Positions 24,451 to 33,130 of a stretch of DNA of 33,789 bases are shown here, in pieces (position 1 is the stretch's first letter; each line of letters opens with the position of its first letter). Position numbers and translations under genes: made by a program. The notes under the pieces were generated by a model, which was not told where the DNA came from, made no database searches, and worked only from the letters and a program-made list of their open reading frames with translations. The DNA is from an uncultured Bacteroidales bacterium (GTDB lineage: Bacteria; Bacteroidota; Bacteroidia; Bacteroidales; Bacteroidaceae). The stretch is taken from the NCBI GenBank assembly GCA_902778625.1, contig CACYYM010000027.1, positions 1 through 33,789 of the forward strand. Reading direction: 5' to 3'.

Positions 24451-25842
24451 ATGAAACGAACAGTTATGACTTTGCTGGCCTTCGCTTTGCTTCTCGCAGG
24501 AGCCAGCGCACAGAAAGTAACGGTAGCCAAAAAGAGTAAGGGAACGTTCAAACTTGAAGGGTCGGATTACAATGTGCGTATGATGGACTCCGTGACGTTA
24601 GACAGCGTGTATAGGTATTGGAATAACTTCGTTACCGAACACCCCAAGGATGAGAAAGCCTGGCACAAACTTTGCGATGCAGCAGAACAGAAAGTGTATA
24701 ACGCATATTGGCGTGGGACAAGAGACTGGAACGTGTCAAGGCAGTTGCGCAAGGAGTTGAACGTAATGCCGCGTATGCAGCAGGCTATCCCCGGCACCTA
24801 TACCTATTACTATAGTGTTTACGTTTGTAGCGAAACCCGTGCAAGGGAATATGCCGATTCTGCCATTGCCGTGCTGAATAATAATGTTCCAGCCGAGGAT
24901 TTCGACCGGTTGGCGACGTATGTAAGAGGTAAAAATGATACACTGCAACTTACCAAGTTGCTAACCCACTATTACGAGAGCGGACAATACCCCGCTTCTG
25001 CCCTGCAATACCACTATAACGAGTTGCAAGGCATGGAGAAGGGCGGCGTATATCTGGGTGATACTCAGGATGATGTCATTGGCAAACTGATGGTACAGCT
25101 TGTCTTAGGTAAACATAAAGATAAGATTCTTTTGTCACAGGCTAATGTCAAAGAGCGCGTGAAATGGATGTTCGAGTGCATCGACATTCCCTTTAGCGAT
25201 GAGATATTCAGTCAGTTTAAGTCCCAGTCGCAAGATGAGGGACTGACGGCCATCATCCGCTATATCTTTGAACACAGCAAGCGCCCCGTCTATCTGTCGG
25301 CTCGTAATCTGAAATTGATGTTTAGAAAAGGCATTCCCGATGACCTGAAAGCTTGCCTTTACAACGAGGGCCTGACCATGCGCTACTCGGCAAAGCCTTA
25401 CAATAATCTGGCTGTAAAGCGTCGCAACGTGGAGCAACGGTACCTGATGGATAATCTGGTAATGCAGTTTCACCCAGAGGTAAAAAGTACGACATCCGCG
25501 AAACATGCAAGTTCGCTGGCTTTCAACTACCTGCTTTTACTCCACGACCTGATGCCGTACTACAAGAAGCATAATGCTGTAGAATATGCGCGGCTGAATC
25601 GTATCTTTGCTGGCATCATGAGAAATCTGGGCTCATATGCTATCTCCTTCCCCAATAGTGATAAATACTATTCTGTGGAGTATAAAACCGATGGTAGTCC
25701 TCACTACGAGTTCGTAGAAAAAGTTTCCTACAAAATTGACCCGAATGTTGATGATGCTACAAACAAAAAGAGGTTTGAGGAGCATGAGAAGAATGAGAAA
25801 AACAGACGAGTACTCATTAAAACAGACCCAATAGAAGAATGA
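24451..25842 (+). CDS. Secreted protein of unknown function upstream of an ECF sigma factor
   Basis: The 463-residue product has a signal peptide (MKRTVMTLLAFALLLAGASAQ) and a mostly helical body rich in Tyr, Lys and Leu, with no recognisable catalytic motif. Segments such as YADSAIAVLNNNVPAEDFDRLATYV and TKLLTHYYESGQYPASALQYHYNELQGM look like TPR-type helical pairs. ATG 24451 is chosen because it starts the signal peptide; the frame is open further upstream only across the promoter. The C-terminus is highly charged (KKRFEEHEKNEKNRR). Its TGA overlaps the ATG of the ECF sigma gene (ATGA), so the two are probably co-translated. Confidence 0.8.
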   Translation: MKRTVMTLLAFALLLAGASAQKVTVAKKSKGTFKLEGSDYNVRMMDSVTLDSVYRYWNNFVTEHPKDEKAWHKLCDAAEQKVYNAYWRGTRDWNVSRQLRKELNVMPRMQQAIPGTYTYYYSVYVCSETRAREYADSAIAVLNNNVPAEDFDRLATYVRGKNDTLQLTKLLTHYYESGQYPASALQYHYNELQGMEKGGVYLGDTQDDVIGKLMVQLVLGKHKDKILLSQANVKERVKWMFECIDIPFSDEIFSQFKSQSQDEGLTAIIRYIFEHSKRPVYLSARNLKLMFRKGIPDDLKACLYNEGLTMRYSAKPYNNLAVKRRNVEQRYLMDNLVMQFHPEVKSTTSAKHASSLAFNYLLLLHDLMPYYKKHNAVEYARLNRIFAGIMRNLGSYAISFPNSDKYYSVEYKTDGSPHYEFVEKVSYKIDPNVDDATNKKRFEEHEKNEKNRRVLIKTDPIEE

Positions 25843-26417
25843 GCATCTTTTATCTTAAACCCCTGCGCCACCAGACTGATGAGCAGTTGATGGCGAGGGC
25901 TGCGGCAGGCAGCGATACAGCTTTCGAGGAGTTGTATCGCCGCTACGCCCGTAGGTTGAAGGGCTTCTTCTTTATGCAATTAGGTGGCGATGAGGAACTG
26001 GCAGCCGATTCTACGCACGACGTCTTCCTCCGTGCCTACGAAGCCAGAAGCCGCTATCGCGAGGGCAGTAACGTCAGCACTTGGCTCTTCACCATTGCCT
26101 ACAACATCTGCAAGAACCATTACCGCAGTAATGCCTACGAAGCAGAGATGCTGGCTTCCCTCGATGCCGAACCCGTCTCCGACCAACAAATAGAAGTGGA
26201 AATGGATGCAGCCACGCTCGATGCAGCCCTCGAGCAGGTGCTCTCCGAATTGCCGCCGCCCTTGCATCAAATCTTCTCCCTGCACTATCAGGAAGAGCTT
26301 ACCGTTCCCCAAGTGGCAGAGATTGTCGGCATTCCCGAAGGAACAGTAAAGTCCCGCCTGCACAAGACAATGAACATCATCAGAAAAAAGTTAAAAGGTT
26401 ATAAGGTTAAAAGTTGA
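25839..26417 (+). CDS. RNA polymerase sigma factor, ECF (sigma-70 family)
   Basis: The 192-residue product has the two ECF domains: region 2 (FEELYRRYARRLKGFFFMQL through STHDVFLRAYEA and STWLFTIAYNICKNHYR, residues ~27-100) and region 4 (LSELPPPLHQIFSLHYQEELTVPQVAEIVGIPEGTVKSRLHKT, ~136-178) with its helix-turn-helix. It directs RNA polymerase to a small regulon. It overlaps the upstream secreted-protein gene by four bases and is followed after 6 bases by a one-helix membrane protein that is the likely anti-sigma factor. No TonB-dependent receptor is adjacent, so this is not the usual FecI/FecR/SusC arrangement. Confidence 0.93.
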   Translation: MSIFYLKPLRHQTDEQLMARAAAGSDTAFEELYRRYARRLKGFFFMQLGGDEELAADSTHDVFLRAYEARSRYREGSNVSTWLFTIAYNICKNHYRSNAYEAEMLASLDAEPVSDQQIEVEMDAATLDAALEQVLSELPPPLHQIFSLHYQEELTVPQVAEIVGIPEGTVKSRLHKTMNIIRKKLKGYKVKS

Positions 26418-26423
26418 AAAGAA

Positions 26424-26852
26424 ATGAAAATAAGTAACGAACAAATCATCGCGTCGGCCCGCCGTCAACGGCAGAAGGTAGAAAGTCAAATGACGATTCC
26501 TCCCCTCAAGAGGACAAGCCCCTCCCTTTGGGGAGGATGGGTAGGGGCAATTGCTGCAAGCCTCATCAGCTTCTTTGCAGGCTACGCCCTTCATGCTAAC
26601 ATGCCTCAGTCACAACCTGCTGAGAAACATTTGGCTCAAGTCGTTGAAGTACGGCACGACACCATCATGCAAGTGCAGACCGTCCGCGACACCATCTACG
26701 AGACCCGCGTCGTCACCAAGTACGAGCCAATGCTGGCAAAAGCAGAAGCTTCACCAACGTTTGAGGAAGAAGACGACACATCGTCAGAGCAGAAAGCCTG
26801 CTCCATGCTGTGCGACGACATTCCCTACGAATTATTGGCAGCAGGAAGATAA
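26424..26852 (+). CDS. Probable anti-sigma factor, single-pass membrane protein
   Basis: A 142-residue protein with a basic cytoplasmic N-terminus (residues 1-25), one membrane helix (~42-58, AIAASLISFFAGYALHA) and a periplasmic tail with repeated HDTIMQVQTVRDTIYETRV strands. Position after an ECF sigma gene makes an anti-sigma role likely, but no zinc (ZAS) motif is present and the cytoplasmic part is very short. Residues 26-41 (PPLKRTSPSLWGGWVG) are encoded by a C/G-rich palindromic repeat inserted in-frame just before the helix, which may have expanded or disturbed the cytoplasmic domain. Confidence 0.7.
   Translation: MKISNEQIIASARRQRQKVESQMTIPPLKRTSPSLWGGWVGAIAASLISFFAGYALHANMPQSQPAEKHLAQVVEVRHDTIMQVQTVRDTIYETRVVTKYEPMLAKAEASPTFEEEDDTSSEQKACSMLCDDIPYELLAAGR
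26499..26547. repeat. C/G-rich palindromic element inside the anti-sigma gene
   Basis: The element begins CCTCCCCTC and ends GGGTAGGGG, with an internal CCTCCC-TTT-GGGGAGG stem. It shares C-tract/G-tract architecture with the tamB insertion at 3707-3775 and the intergenic copy at 29825-29867. The reading frame continues through it. Confidence 0.8.
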
Positions 26853-26975
26853 TGTGAAATTGGTTTTAGAAGTTAATATATTGGTGCACCACCCAGCTCC
26901 TGCGTCGCGATGATGCGGGAGTCTTGTTCTTTGCTGTCCATAGCTTTAGCTCGACGCCCTCAAAGGCTCAAAAGC

Positions 26976-26996
26976 AAAGCTTTCGGGCAGCTTTTT
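26976..26996 (+). terminator. Terminator after the sigma/anti-sigma genes
   Basis: AAAGCT (26976-26981) pairs with AGCTTT (26989-26994) and is followed by more Ts. Another possible stem upstream at about 26896-26921 (CTCCTGC/GCGGGAG) lacks a T tract. Confidence 0.5.
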
Positions 26997-27012
26997 GTAT
27001 ATAAGCGGGAAT

Positions 27013-27045
27013 TTTTCACTTTTCACTTTTCACTTTTCACTTTTC
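27013..27045. repeat. Heptanucleotide repeat (TTTTCAC)n upstream of lysS
   Basis: Four exact TTTTCAC units and a partial fifth (27013-27045) end just before the -7 element TATCTTTG at 27050-27057. As at trpB2, the repeat occupies the region where a -33 box would be expected. Confidence 0.9.
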
Positions 27046-27049
27046 TTTG

Positions 27050-27057
27050 TATCTTTG
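27050..27057 (+). promoter_or_regulatory. -7 promoter element for lysS
   Basis: TATCTTTG lies 30 bases before the lysS ATG, giving a leader of about 20-25 bases. The -33 region is taken up by the TTTTCAC repeat. A minimal start-stop pair ATG-TAG lies at 27079-27084 in the leader. Confidence 0.6.
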
Positions 27058-27087
27058 TCGCGCAAATAGTAAATTATAATGTAGCAA

Positions 27088-28872
27088 ATGAACGCATTGA
27101 ACATACTTGAACTGAGCGAACAGGAGATTATCCGCAGAAATAACTTGCAGCAGTTGCGCGACTTGGGCATCGACCCTTATCCCGCTGCAGAGTACCCCAC
27201 AAACGCTTTCAGCACGGAGATAAAGGAAAACTTTGTTGACCTGCCCGTCGTCGGCAAGGACGAGGAAGGAAATGACATCCGCGAGACTGCGACACCCGAG
27301 AACAGCCGAAACGTCTGCATAGCCGGCCGCATCATGTCGAAGCGCATCATGGGCAAAGCAGCTTTTGCAGAACTGCAGGACTCGAAAGGACGCATCCAAG
27401 TCTACATCACTCGTGACGCTCTCGCAAATGGCGAGGACACCACCCTCTACAACACCGTCTTCAAGAAGCTCCTCGACCTGGGCGACTTCATCGGCATCAA
27501 GGGCTATGTGTTCCGCACACAGACGGGCGAGATTAGCGTCCATGCGCAGGAGTTGACAGTACTCTCCAAGAGCCTCAAGCCGCTGCCTATCGTCAAGACA
27601 GATGCCGATGGTAACGTCTATGACTCCTTCGACGACCCCGAGCTTCGCTACCGCCAGCGTTACGTGGATCTCGTTGTCAACGAGGGCGTGAAGGACACCT
27701 TCCTGAAGCGTGCCACCATCCTCAAGACCATGCGAGCTTTCTTCGACCGTCACGGCTACACCGAGGTCGAGACGCCAACCTTGCAGGCCATTGCTGGAGG
27801 TGCTTCGGCTCGTCCATTCATCACGCACTTCAACGCCCTGAACATCCCGATGTACATGCGAATCGCCACCGAGCTTTACCTGAAGCGACTGATTGTTGGC
27901 GGCTTCGAGGGCGTCTATGAAATCGGCAAGAACTTCCGCAACGAGGGTATGGACAAGAACCACAACCCTGAGTTCACCTGCATGGAGCTGTACGTCAGCT
28001 ACAAGGACTACAACTGGATGATGTCGTTCACCGAGCAGCTCCTCGAGGAGATTTGCGTGGCCGTCAACGGTAAGCCCGAGACGGAAATCGACGGCAAGGT
28101 CATCTCGTTCAAGGCACCCTTCCGCCGTCTGCCCATCCTCGACGCCATCAAGGAGAAGACCGGCTTCGACTGCGAGGGCAAGAGCGAAGAGGAGATTCGC
28201 GACTTCTGCAAGCAGAAAGGAATGGAGGTGGACGAGACAATGGGCAAGGGCAAGCTCATCGACGAGCTATTTGGCGAGTTCTGCGAAGGCACATTCATCC
28301 AGCCGACCTTCATCACGGACTATCCCGTCGAGATGTCACCCCTGACGAAGATGCACCGCTCCAAGCCCGGGCTGACCGAACGCTTCGAACTGATGGTGAA
28401 CGGCAAGGAGCTGGCGAATGCCTACTCCGAGCTGAACGACCCCATCGACCAGGAGGAGCGTTTCATCGAGCAGATGAAGCTTGCCGACAAGGGTGACGAC
28501 GAGGCAATGGTCATCGACCACGACTTCCTGCGCGCCCTGCAGTACGGCATGCCTCCCACCAGCGGTATTGGCATTGGCGTAGACCGTCTGGCTATGCTCA
28601 TGACGGGCAAGCCCTTCATTCAGGAAGTGCTCTTCTTCCCACAGATGAAGCCCGAAGTGAAGGCTCCACGCGACAAGGACGAACTCTTCCTTGAGAAAGG
28701 CGTCCCAGCCGACATCATTCCCATCCTGCGCAAAGCTGGCTACAACCTCGTCAGCACCCTGCAAGGTGTGGCACCAGCCAAGATACAGCAGCAGATCATC
28801 GAAATCATCAAGAAGTATAAACTTGAGGTCGAGAAGCCCTCACAAGACTTAATTGCGACTTGGACAGCTTAG
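27088..28872 (+). CDS. lysS: Lysyl-tRNA synthetase, class II
   Basis: Charges tRNA-Lys in the cytosol. The 594-residue product has an N-terminal OB-fold anticodon-binding domain (residues ~65-160: [31 protein letters not shown]) and a class II catalytic domain with motif 2 ([18 protein letters not shown]) and motif 3 ([12 protein letters not shown]). After motif 3 there is a ~75-residue tail ([11 protein letters not shown]... to ATWTA) absent in E. coli LysS but usual in Bacteroidetes. The ATG 27088 follows a -7 element and gives the expected [21 protein letters not shown]-terminus. The 3' end overlaps the start of gpsA by 13 bases. Confidence 0.97.
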   Translation: MNALNILELSEQEIIRRNNLQQLRDLGIDPYPAAEYPTNAFSTEIKENFVDLPVVGKDEEGNDIRETATPENSRNVCIAGRIMSKRIMGKAAFAELQDSKGRIQVYITRDALANGEDTTLYNTVFKKLLDLGDFIGIKGYVFRTQTGEISVHAQELTVLSKSLKPLPIVKTDADGNVYDSFDDPELRYRQRYVDLVVNEGVKDTFLKRATILKTMRAFFDRHGYTEVETPTLQAIAGGASARPFITHFNALNIPMYMRIATELYLKRLIVGGFEGVYEIGKNFRNEGMDKNHNPEFTCMELYVSYKDYNWMMSFTEQLLEEICVAVNGKPETEIDGKVISFKAPFRRLPILDAIKEKTGFDCEGKSEEEIRDFCKQKGMEVDETMGKGKLIDELFGEFCEGTFIQPTFITDYPVEMSPLTKMHRSKPGLTERFELMVNGKELANAYSELNDPIDQEERFIEQMKLADKGDDEAMVIDHDFLRALQYGMPPTSGIGIGVDRLAMLMTGKPFIQEVLFFPQMKPEVKAPRDKDELFLEKGVPADIIPILRKAGYNLVSTLQGVAPAKIQQQIIEIIKKYKLEVEKPSQDLIATWTA

Positions 28873-29824
28873 GAAACATAGCAGTACTGGGTGGCGGCAG
28901 CTGGGCGACGGCGATTGCCAAGATGCTCCTCGAGAAGAACGACCACATCTGGTGGTACCTTCGCCGAGACGACCGCATCGAGGACTTCAAGCGCCTCGGA
29001 CACAATCCCGCATACCTCACCAGCGTCCACTTCGACGTGAACCGCATCACCTTCGAGAGCGACATCAACCGGGTCGTCGAGGCTTGCCAGACGCTCATAT
29101 TCGTCACGCCTTCGCCTTACCTGAAGGGACACTTGAAGCGCCTCCATGTCCGCCTTCGCGACAAGTTCATCGTGACAGCCATCAAGGGCATCGTGCCCGA
29201 CGAGAACCTCATCTGCTCCGACTACTTCAACCAGATGTACAACGTGCCAGTCATGCCGAAGAGGTCGCCCTGAACCGTCTCACTTACCTGACCGTCGGTT
29301 GTGCTGACAAGGAGAAGGCTTTGTCTTTTGCCAAGATGCTTGCCAGCGATTATGTCAAGGCCAAGACGAGCAGCGACGTCATTGGCATCGAGTACGCCAG
29401 CGTGCTGAAGAACGTCTATGCCATCGCCGCAGGCATTTGTCATGGATTGAAGTACGGCGACAACTTCCAGGCTGTCCTCATCAGCAACGCCATACAGGAG
29501 ATGGAGCGCTTCCTCAAAACCGTACACCCAATAGACCGCAGCATAACCGAAAGCGTCTATACAGGCGACTTGCTTGTAACTGGCTACTCTAATTTCAGCC
29601 GCAATCGCGTCTTCGGCACAATGATAGGTCAGGGTTACAGCGTGAAGAGTGCGCAGCTCGAGATGGAGATGATAGCTGAAGGTTACTTTGCCACGAAGTG
29701 CATGAAGGACATCAACAAGCACCTGCACGTCAACATGCCCATCCTCGATGCTGTCTACAACATCCTCTACGAGCGTATCAGCCCCACCATCGAGATAAAG
29801 CTCCTGAGCGAAGCGTTCAGATAG
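28860..29824 (+). pseudogene. gpsA: NAD(P)H-dependent glycerol-3-phosphate dehydrogenase, broken by a ~31-nt deletion
   Basis: GpsA makes glycerol-3-phosphate for phospholipid synthesis. The first part (28860-29273, TTG start inside the lysS end) has the nucleotide loop [13 protein letters not shown] and continues to FNQMYNVP, then runs out of frame into a TGA. From about 29254 the homologous sequence resumes in another frame as [17 protein letters not shown] and continues through [27 protein letters not shown] and [18 protein letters not shown] to the normal C-terminus at 29824. Family members have about 11 more residues at the junction (ending in GPCHAEEV or GPSHAEEV); here two bases stand where about 33 are expected. 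Both halves are otherwise well preserved, so this is either a very recent mutation or an assembly error. Confidence 0.88.
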
Positions 29825-29867
29825 ACCCCCTCTAACTCCAAGACCCCCTAGCCCCCTTTAGGGGGGA
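29825..29867. repeat. Intergenic C/G-rich palindromic element
   Basis: Starting at the gpsA stop codon, ACCCCCTCTAACTCC is followed by CCCCCTAGCCCCC, TTTA and GGGGGG. It belongs to the same type as the elements inside tamB and the anti-sigma gene. The CCCCC-TTTA-GGGGG stem before an AT-rich tract could also serve as a terminator. Confidence 0.8.
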
Positions 29868-29898
29868 TATATTATTATTAATAATAAGGTATAAAGAC

Positions 29899-30528
29899 AT
29901 GAACAGGAAAATCTTCACCATCCTGCTTGCCTCTATGAGCATCTGTCTTTCTTTGTCAGTTGCAAGTTGCCAGCCCAGGTCTTCGAAGCCCGAAGGGAAA
30001 GGATTGGCAGAGGGAAAGGAACAAGGAAAGGAAAAGGAAATTGGAGAACGAGTTACGAGCATCTATAACGCAGTCTTCAATTGGTATAACACGCACCATG
30101 GTGTGGGTGAAGAACACCAATATGATGACGAGTTTCTCACTCAGGACTTCTTGATGTTGCAGTCAGAATTAGATAGCATCAGCAAAGTATTTAACGAGTA
30201 CCCTAGCATTTTAGTTGACTTCGAACATTGGACGCAAGCCTATGACTATGATCGCGAGCAGATGGACTTCTCCGTTGATTCCATCGACGTGTATGCCCGC
30301 GACTCTGCCAAAGTCTATATGAGTATTTTCAAAGATGGTACATGTTTCAGATCCGTTCTGCTCAAACTGGCATATACTGACTCCCATCAATGTCCATCAT
30401 CGAAAGTCTGGCTTATTGACGATTTCTGTGTGGATGGAGCCTTGGGCCCTTATTCCTTCTCTAATAAGCGTTGCTTGCAGGAATGCATTGCCGATTATCA
30501 GAAAAGGAACCTTAGAACCAATAAATAA
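29899..30528 (+). CDS. Lipoprotein, possibly DUF3828-like
   Basis: A 209-residue product with a lipoprotein signal peptide (MNRKIFTILLASMSICLSLSVASC; lipobox VASC, Cys24), then a Lys/Glu/Gly-rich linker (~28-50) and a domain with ITSIYNAVFNWYN-like start, a two-strand middle and a C-terminal helix. The pattern of an early YNxVFxWYN helix followed by FLTQDFLMLQSELDSI recalls DUF3828 (NTF2-like) proteins, a tentative match. It is followed after 6 bases by another lipoprotein gene, likely the same operon. Confidence 0.75.
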   Translation: MNRKIFTILLASMSICLSLSVASCQPRSSKPEGKGLAEGKEQGKEKEIGERVTSIYNAVFNWYNTHHGVGEEHQYDDEFLTQDFLMLQSELDSISKVFNEYPSILVDFEHWTQAYDYDREQMDFSVDSIDVYARDSAKVYMSIFKDGTCFRSVLLKLAYTDSHQCPSSKVWLIDDFCVDGALGPYSFSNKRCLQECIADYQKRNLRTNK

Positions 30529-30534
30529 CGAATT

Positions 30535-31086
30535 ATGAAAAAGCAAATCATTCTTATGTCTGTTTTCGCTGTTTTGTTATTTGGTTGTTCACCATCAAGA
30601 AACAAAGGCGAGCAGTGTGTTAGTGTGCAGTATCAGGATAGCATAGAATTACGCAAGTCCATTCACTTGAGCAAATGCTATGCCTACCATCTCATAGCCA
30701 ATGATAGTGTGAAAGAAGGTATCCACATCTTGGATTCTCTCTGGCAGACATATCATTTGGATGACATGATACCTTGTGGTATTGGTGCCGCCTATTACAA
30801 GCAGGGGGAATGTGATTCTGCATTTTACTGGTTCCTGGTTTCAGAAGCATACATTGACAGCATGATCGCGACTCAGCCTTCTGAGAAATGGTTACGAGAC
30901 AAATTGCCTTTGGCCTATATTCTGAGGGGCAAGGAAGCCGCTCTGGAGGTGGAGAAGTCTATGTCTGAGGAGTCAAAAGAGCAGGCACATATATTCTTCG
31001 AGACTTTTCCCACTCCTGAAGACTTCTTGGAGAACACGGTCCTTACTGTGTTCGACTCGTTCAAGAGCAATGACTATGTGAGATAG
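30535..31086 (+). CDS. Small lipoprotein with TPR-like helices
   Basis: The 183-residue product has a short signal peptide with lipobox LFGC (Cys18). Most of the remainder is helical: KCYAYHLIANDSVKEGIHILDSLWQTY and GIGAAYYKQGECDSAFYWFLVSEAYID form helix pairs of the tetratricopeptide kind, suggesting a protein-binding role. It lies 6 bases after the preceding lipoprotein gene. No enzymatic motif is visible. Confidence 0.75.
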   Translation: MKKQIILMSVFAVLLFGCSPSRNKGEQCVSVQYQDSIELRKSIHLSKCYAYHLIANDSVKEGIHILDSLWQTYHLDDMIPCGIGAAYYKQGECDSAFYWFLVSEAYIDSMIATQPSEKWLRDKLPLAYILRGKEAALEVEKSMSEESKEQAHIFFETFPTPEDFLENTVLTVFDSFKSNDYVR

Positions 31087-31196
31087 CACATATAGCCCGA
31101 GAATTTTCAGAGAGTGTAGGAACAAAGACACTCTAGAGATATTTGTCCTTTCTTTTACTTTACAGAGATCATGGAAGCTGAATCAATATTTATTCC

Positions 31197-31284
31197 CATG
31201 TGGATTTGTCAAAAACCTCACGTGGATTTGCCCAAATCCTCGTGTGGATTTACTAAAATCCTCGTGTGGATTTGCAAGACAACA
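31197..31284. repeat. 22-bp-period tandem array 5 (4 units)
   Basis: Units start at 31197, 31219, 31241 and 31263, beginning CATGTGGATTTG, CACGTGGATTTG, CGTGTGGATTTA and CGTGTGGATTTG, the first three ending AAACCT/AAATCCT. This is the best conserved of the six arrays and lies between the lipoprotein pair and the thioredoxin-fold gene. Confidence 0.9.
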
Positions 31285-31367
31285 CGAGAGCATACTGATA
31301 GCTTCCTGCTTAACGGCATTTTATAACCTGCGAAACAAGAATTATATATATATAAGGTAAAAAGAAC

Positions 31368-32360
31368 ATGAACAAGGGAATCATCATCACCCTCCTGCTT
31401 GCCCTCGTTAGCTTGGCAAGTCAGGCACAGGGAAACAACTACACCATTAGAGGAACCGTTGACGATTCAGACGTGACAGTCGTCTATCTCGAGCAAGAAG
31501 GGAGAGGCTACGAGACTTTGGACTCTGCCATCGTGACAAATGGAGAGTTTACGATGAAGGGCAAAGTCGATAAGCCCGTTCCTGCCGTCGTCATCAACAA
31601 ATATCGGAATGTGCTTAACTTGTTTATCCTGGAACCAGGAGACATCACGCTCAAATATCCGTTCTCTGCAGTCGGCGGAACTCTTAATGACAGTTTGACA
31701 TATTTGGCAACAGAATACCCTCGGTCGATTGACAGCACATTGACTGATGAGGCAAGGAGTAAGCGCTTCGAGCAGTATGCCGAGGCAATGTACCTTCGTC
31801 ACAAAGACGATGCTCTCGGCATAAGGATACTTGACATGTGTTTTGCCTCGCCCACCGACAAGCTGCGGCTCTACAACATGGGAGGCCCTATGATAAAGGA
31901 GTATCCATCCTTCGTCAGCAGCAAGGAGACGTGGGCCAAATACGAAGCCACCAGTGAAGGCAAGAAGATGCTGGACATCCAGAGTGCTTTCGACGGCAAG
32001 CGTCTCTCCGACTATGTGGGCAAAGGGAAGTATGTCCTGGTGGATTTCTGGGCAAGCTGGTGTCCGCCTTGCAGGGAAGAGATACCCAACATCGTTGCCG
32101 CCCATGAGAAGTACAAAGAGCGCGGCTTGCAGGTGCTCGGCTTGATAGTCAATGACGACAAGAAAGATGCCGACAAGGCCATAGAACAGATGGGTATCCC
32201 GTATCCGCAGATATACGGCATCACCTTCGACCAGATTGCTTCCTACGGCATCAACGGCATCCCCCACATCATCCTCTTCTCCCCCGACGGCACCATCCTC
32301 AAGCGAGGCTTGCGCGGCGACGACATCGAAAGGGCTTTGGCGAAAATCTTCGGGGAGTGA
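31368..32360 (+). CDS. TlpA/ResA-like thiol-disulfide protein with DUF4369-like N-terminal domain
   Basis: A 330-residue exported protein with signal peptide MNKGIIITLLLALVSLASQAQ. Residues ~24-110 (YTIRGTVDDSDVTVVYLEQ...GEFTMKGKVDKP) form the DUF4369-type beta domain; residues ~205-330 form a thioredoxin fold with active site WC232-PP-C235 (FWASWCPPCREE) and a conserved cis-Pro region (NGIPHIILFSPDG). Such proteins reduce periplasmic disulfides and often serve cytochrome c maturation or stress functions in Bacteroidetes. The gene stands alone between repeat-rich gaps. Confidence 0.93.
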   Translation: MNKGIIITLLLALVSLASQAQGNNYTIRGTVDDSDVTVVYLEQEGRGYETLDSAIVTNGEFTMKGKVDKPVPAVVINKYRNVLNLFILEPGDITLKYPFSAVGGTLNDSLTYLATEYPRSIDSTLTDEARSKRFEQYAEAMYLRHKDDALGIRILDMCFASPTDKLRLYNMGGPMIKEYPSFVSSKETWAKYEATSEGKKMLDIQSAFDGKRLSDYVGKGKYVLVDFWASWCPPCREEIPNIVAAHEKYKERGLQVLGLIVNDDKKDADKAIEQMGIPYPQIYGITFDQIASYGINGIPHIILFSPDGTILKRGLRGDDIERALAKIFGE

Positions 32361-32500
32361 ATCACAAAGACCGGTTTCAATTGGTCTCACAATAGCCTCG
32401 AAAAGACGAACTGTTTGCGTAAAAACTGCATCCCAAGGGTCTCAAATGCCCCTTTGTGACTGCAAAATCATGGTTTTTGTTGTCATTTTATGAGAACATT

Positions 32501-32622
32501 TATTCCGTCAAGTGAACAGAAAAAGCATGAAAATCCACCCAAAACGGGCGTCTCAAGCATGCTTTTTGAGGCTTTTTAGAGGGTAATTTTGCTGAAAAAA
32601 ACACCTCTCTTGAGACGGAATA
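32501..32622. repeat. Nested inverted repeat (large stem-loop)
   Basis: The outer arms TATTCCGTCAAG (32501-32512) and CTTGAGACGGAATA (32609-32622) are complementary apart from a two-base bulge. Inside, AAAAAGCATG (32520-32529) pairs with CATGCTTTTT (32558-32567). It is the first of several structured elements in the 1390-base gap 32361-33750, where no convincing gene is found. Confidence 0.7.
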
Positions 32623-32687
32623 CACAGCCTGTGGTGCTGTAACTCTTTGCTTTATAGAAAGTTAAATAGTTTGCTGATACTGTCTGC

Positions 32688-32854
32688 AATCACAGTCACA
32701 GAGTCACAGTTGTTTTTCAAAGGGGGTATCTACATCTCCTTCTTATATATATTATATTATAATTAATTAATTATTAATAAGTTATAAGTGTTGTAAGAGA
32801 GGTTCCCGATGTAGAAGGCACCTTTTATTTTTAACTGTGACTGTGACTGTGATT
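32688..32854. repeat. AT-rich inverted-repeat element A
   Basis: The left arm (32688-32711) consists of TCACAG hexamers and the right arm (32833-32854) of complementary CTGTGA hexamers; they match except for two extra bases on the left. Inside, CTACATC and GATGTAG pair, and the centre (about 32741-32788) is almost pure A/T with TTAATTAATTAATTA. A similar element lies at 33131-33285. Confidence 0.8.
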
Positions 32855-33130
32855 GATGACTCACTCTTCCTCTCCGAAGCCTCTAAAGGAAGACAAACTC
32901 ATTAGGGAAATCAGACACCCAGCAGAACCCCTCTATTTTGCCCCAGAATCGCTTCAAATCCCTCTGGTGTATATTTCTACCTCCGAGGCAAAAAGAAGCG
33001 CTCTACGGGGCTAAAAACGAGAATTTAAAATTCTATGAATTTTAACTTGACTTTCACTACGGCTGACACACCCTTGGTTGACGTCATGCGCTTTGGCCTT
33101 ATAGAGGAGGAAATGAGTGAATAACGAAAC

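Noticed and set aside
28853..29253. Open frame that runs into the second half of gpsA from 28853
   Set aside because: Its first ~130 codons are an out-of-frame arginine/proline-rich shadow of the first half of gpsA; only the part from about 29254 is real.
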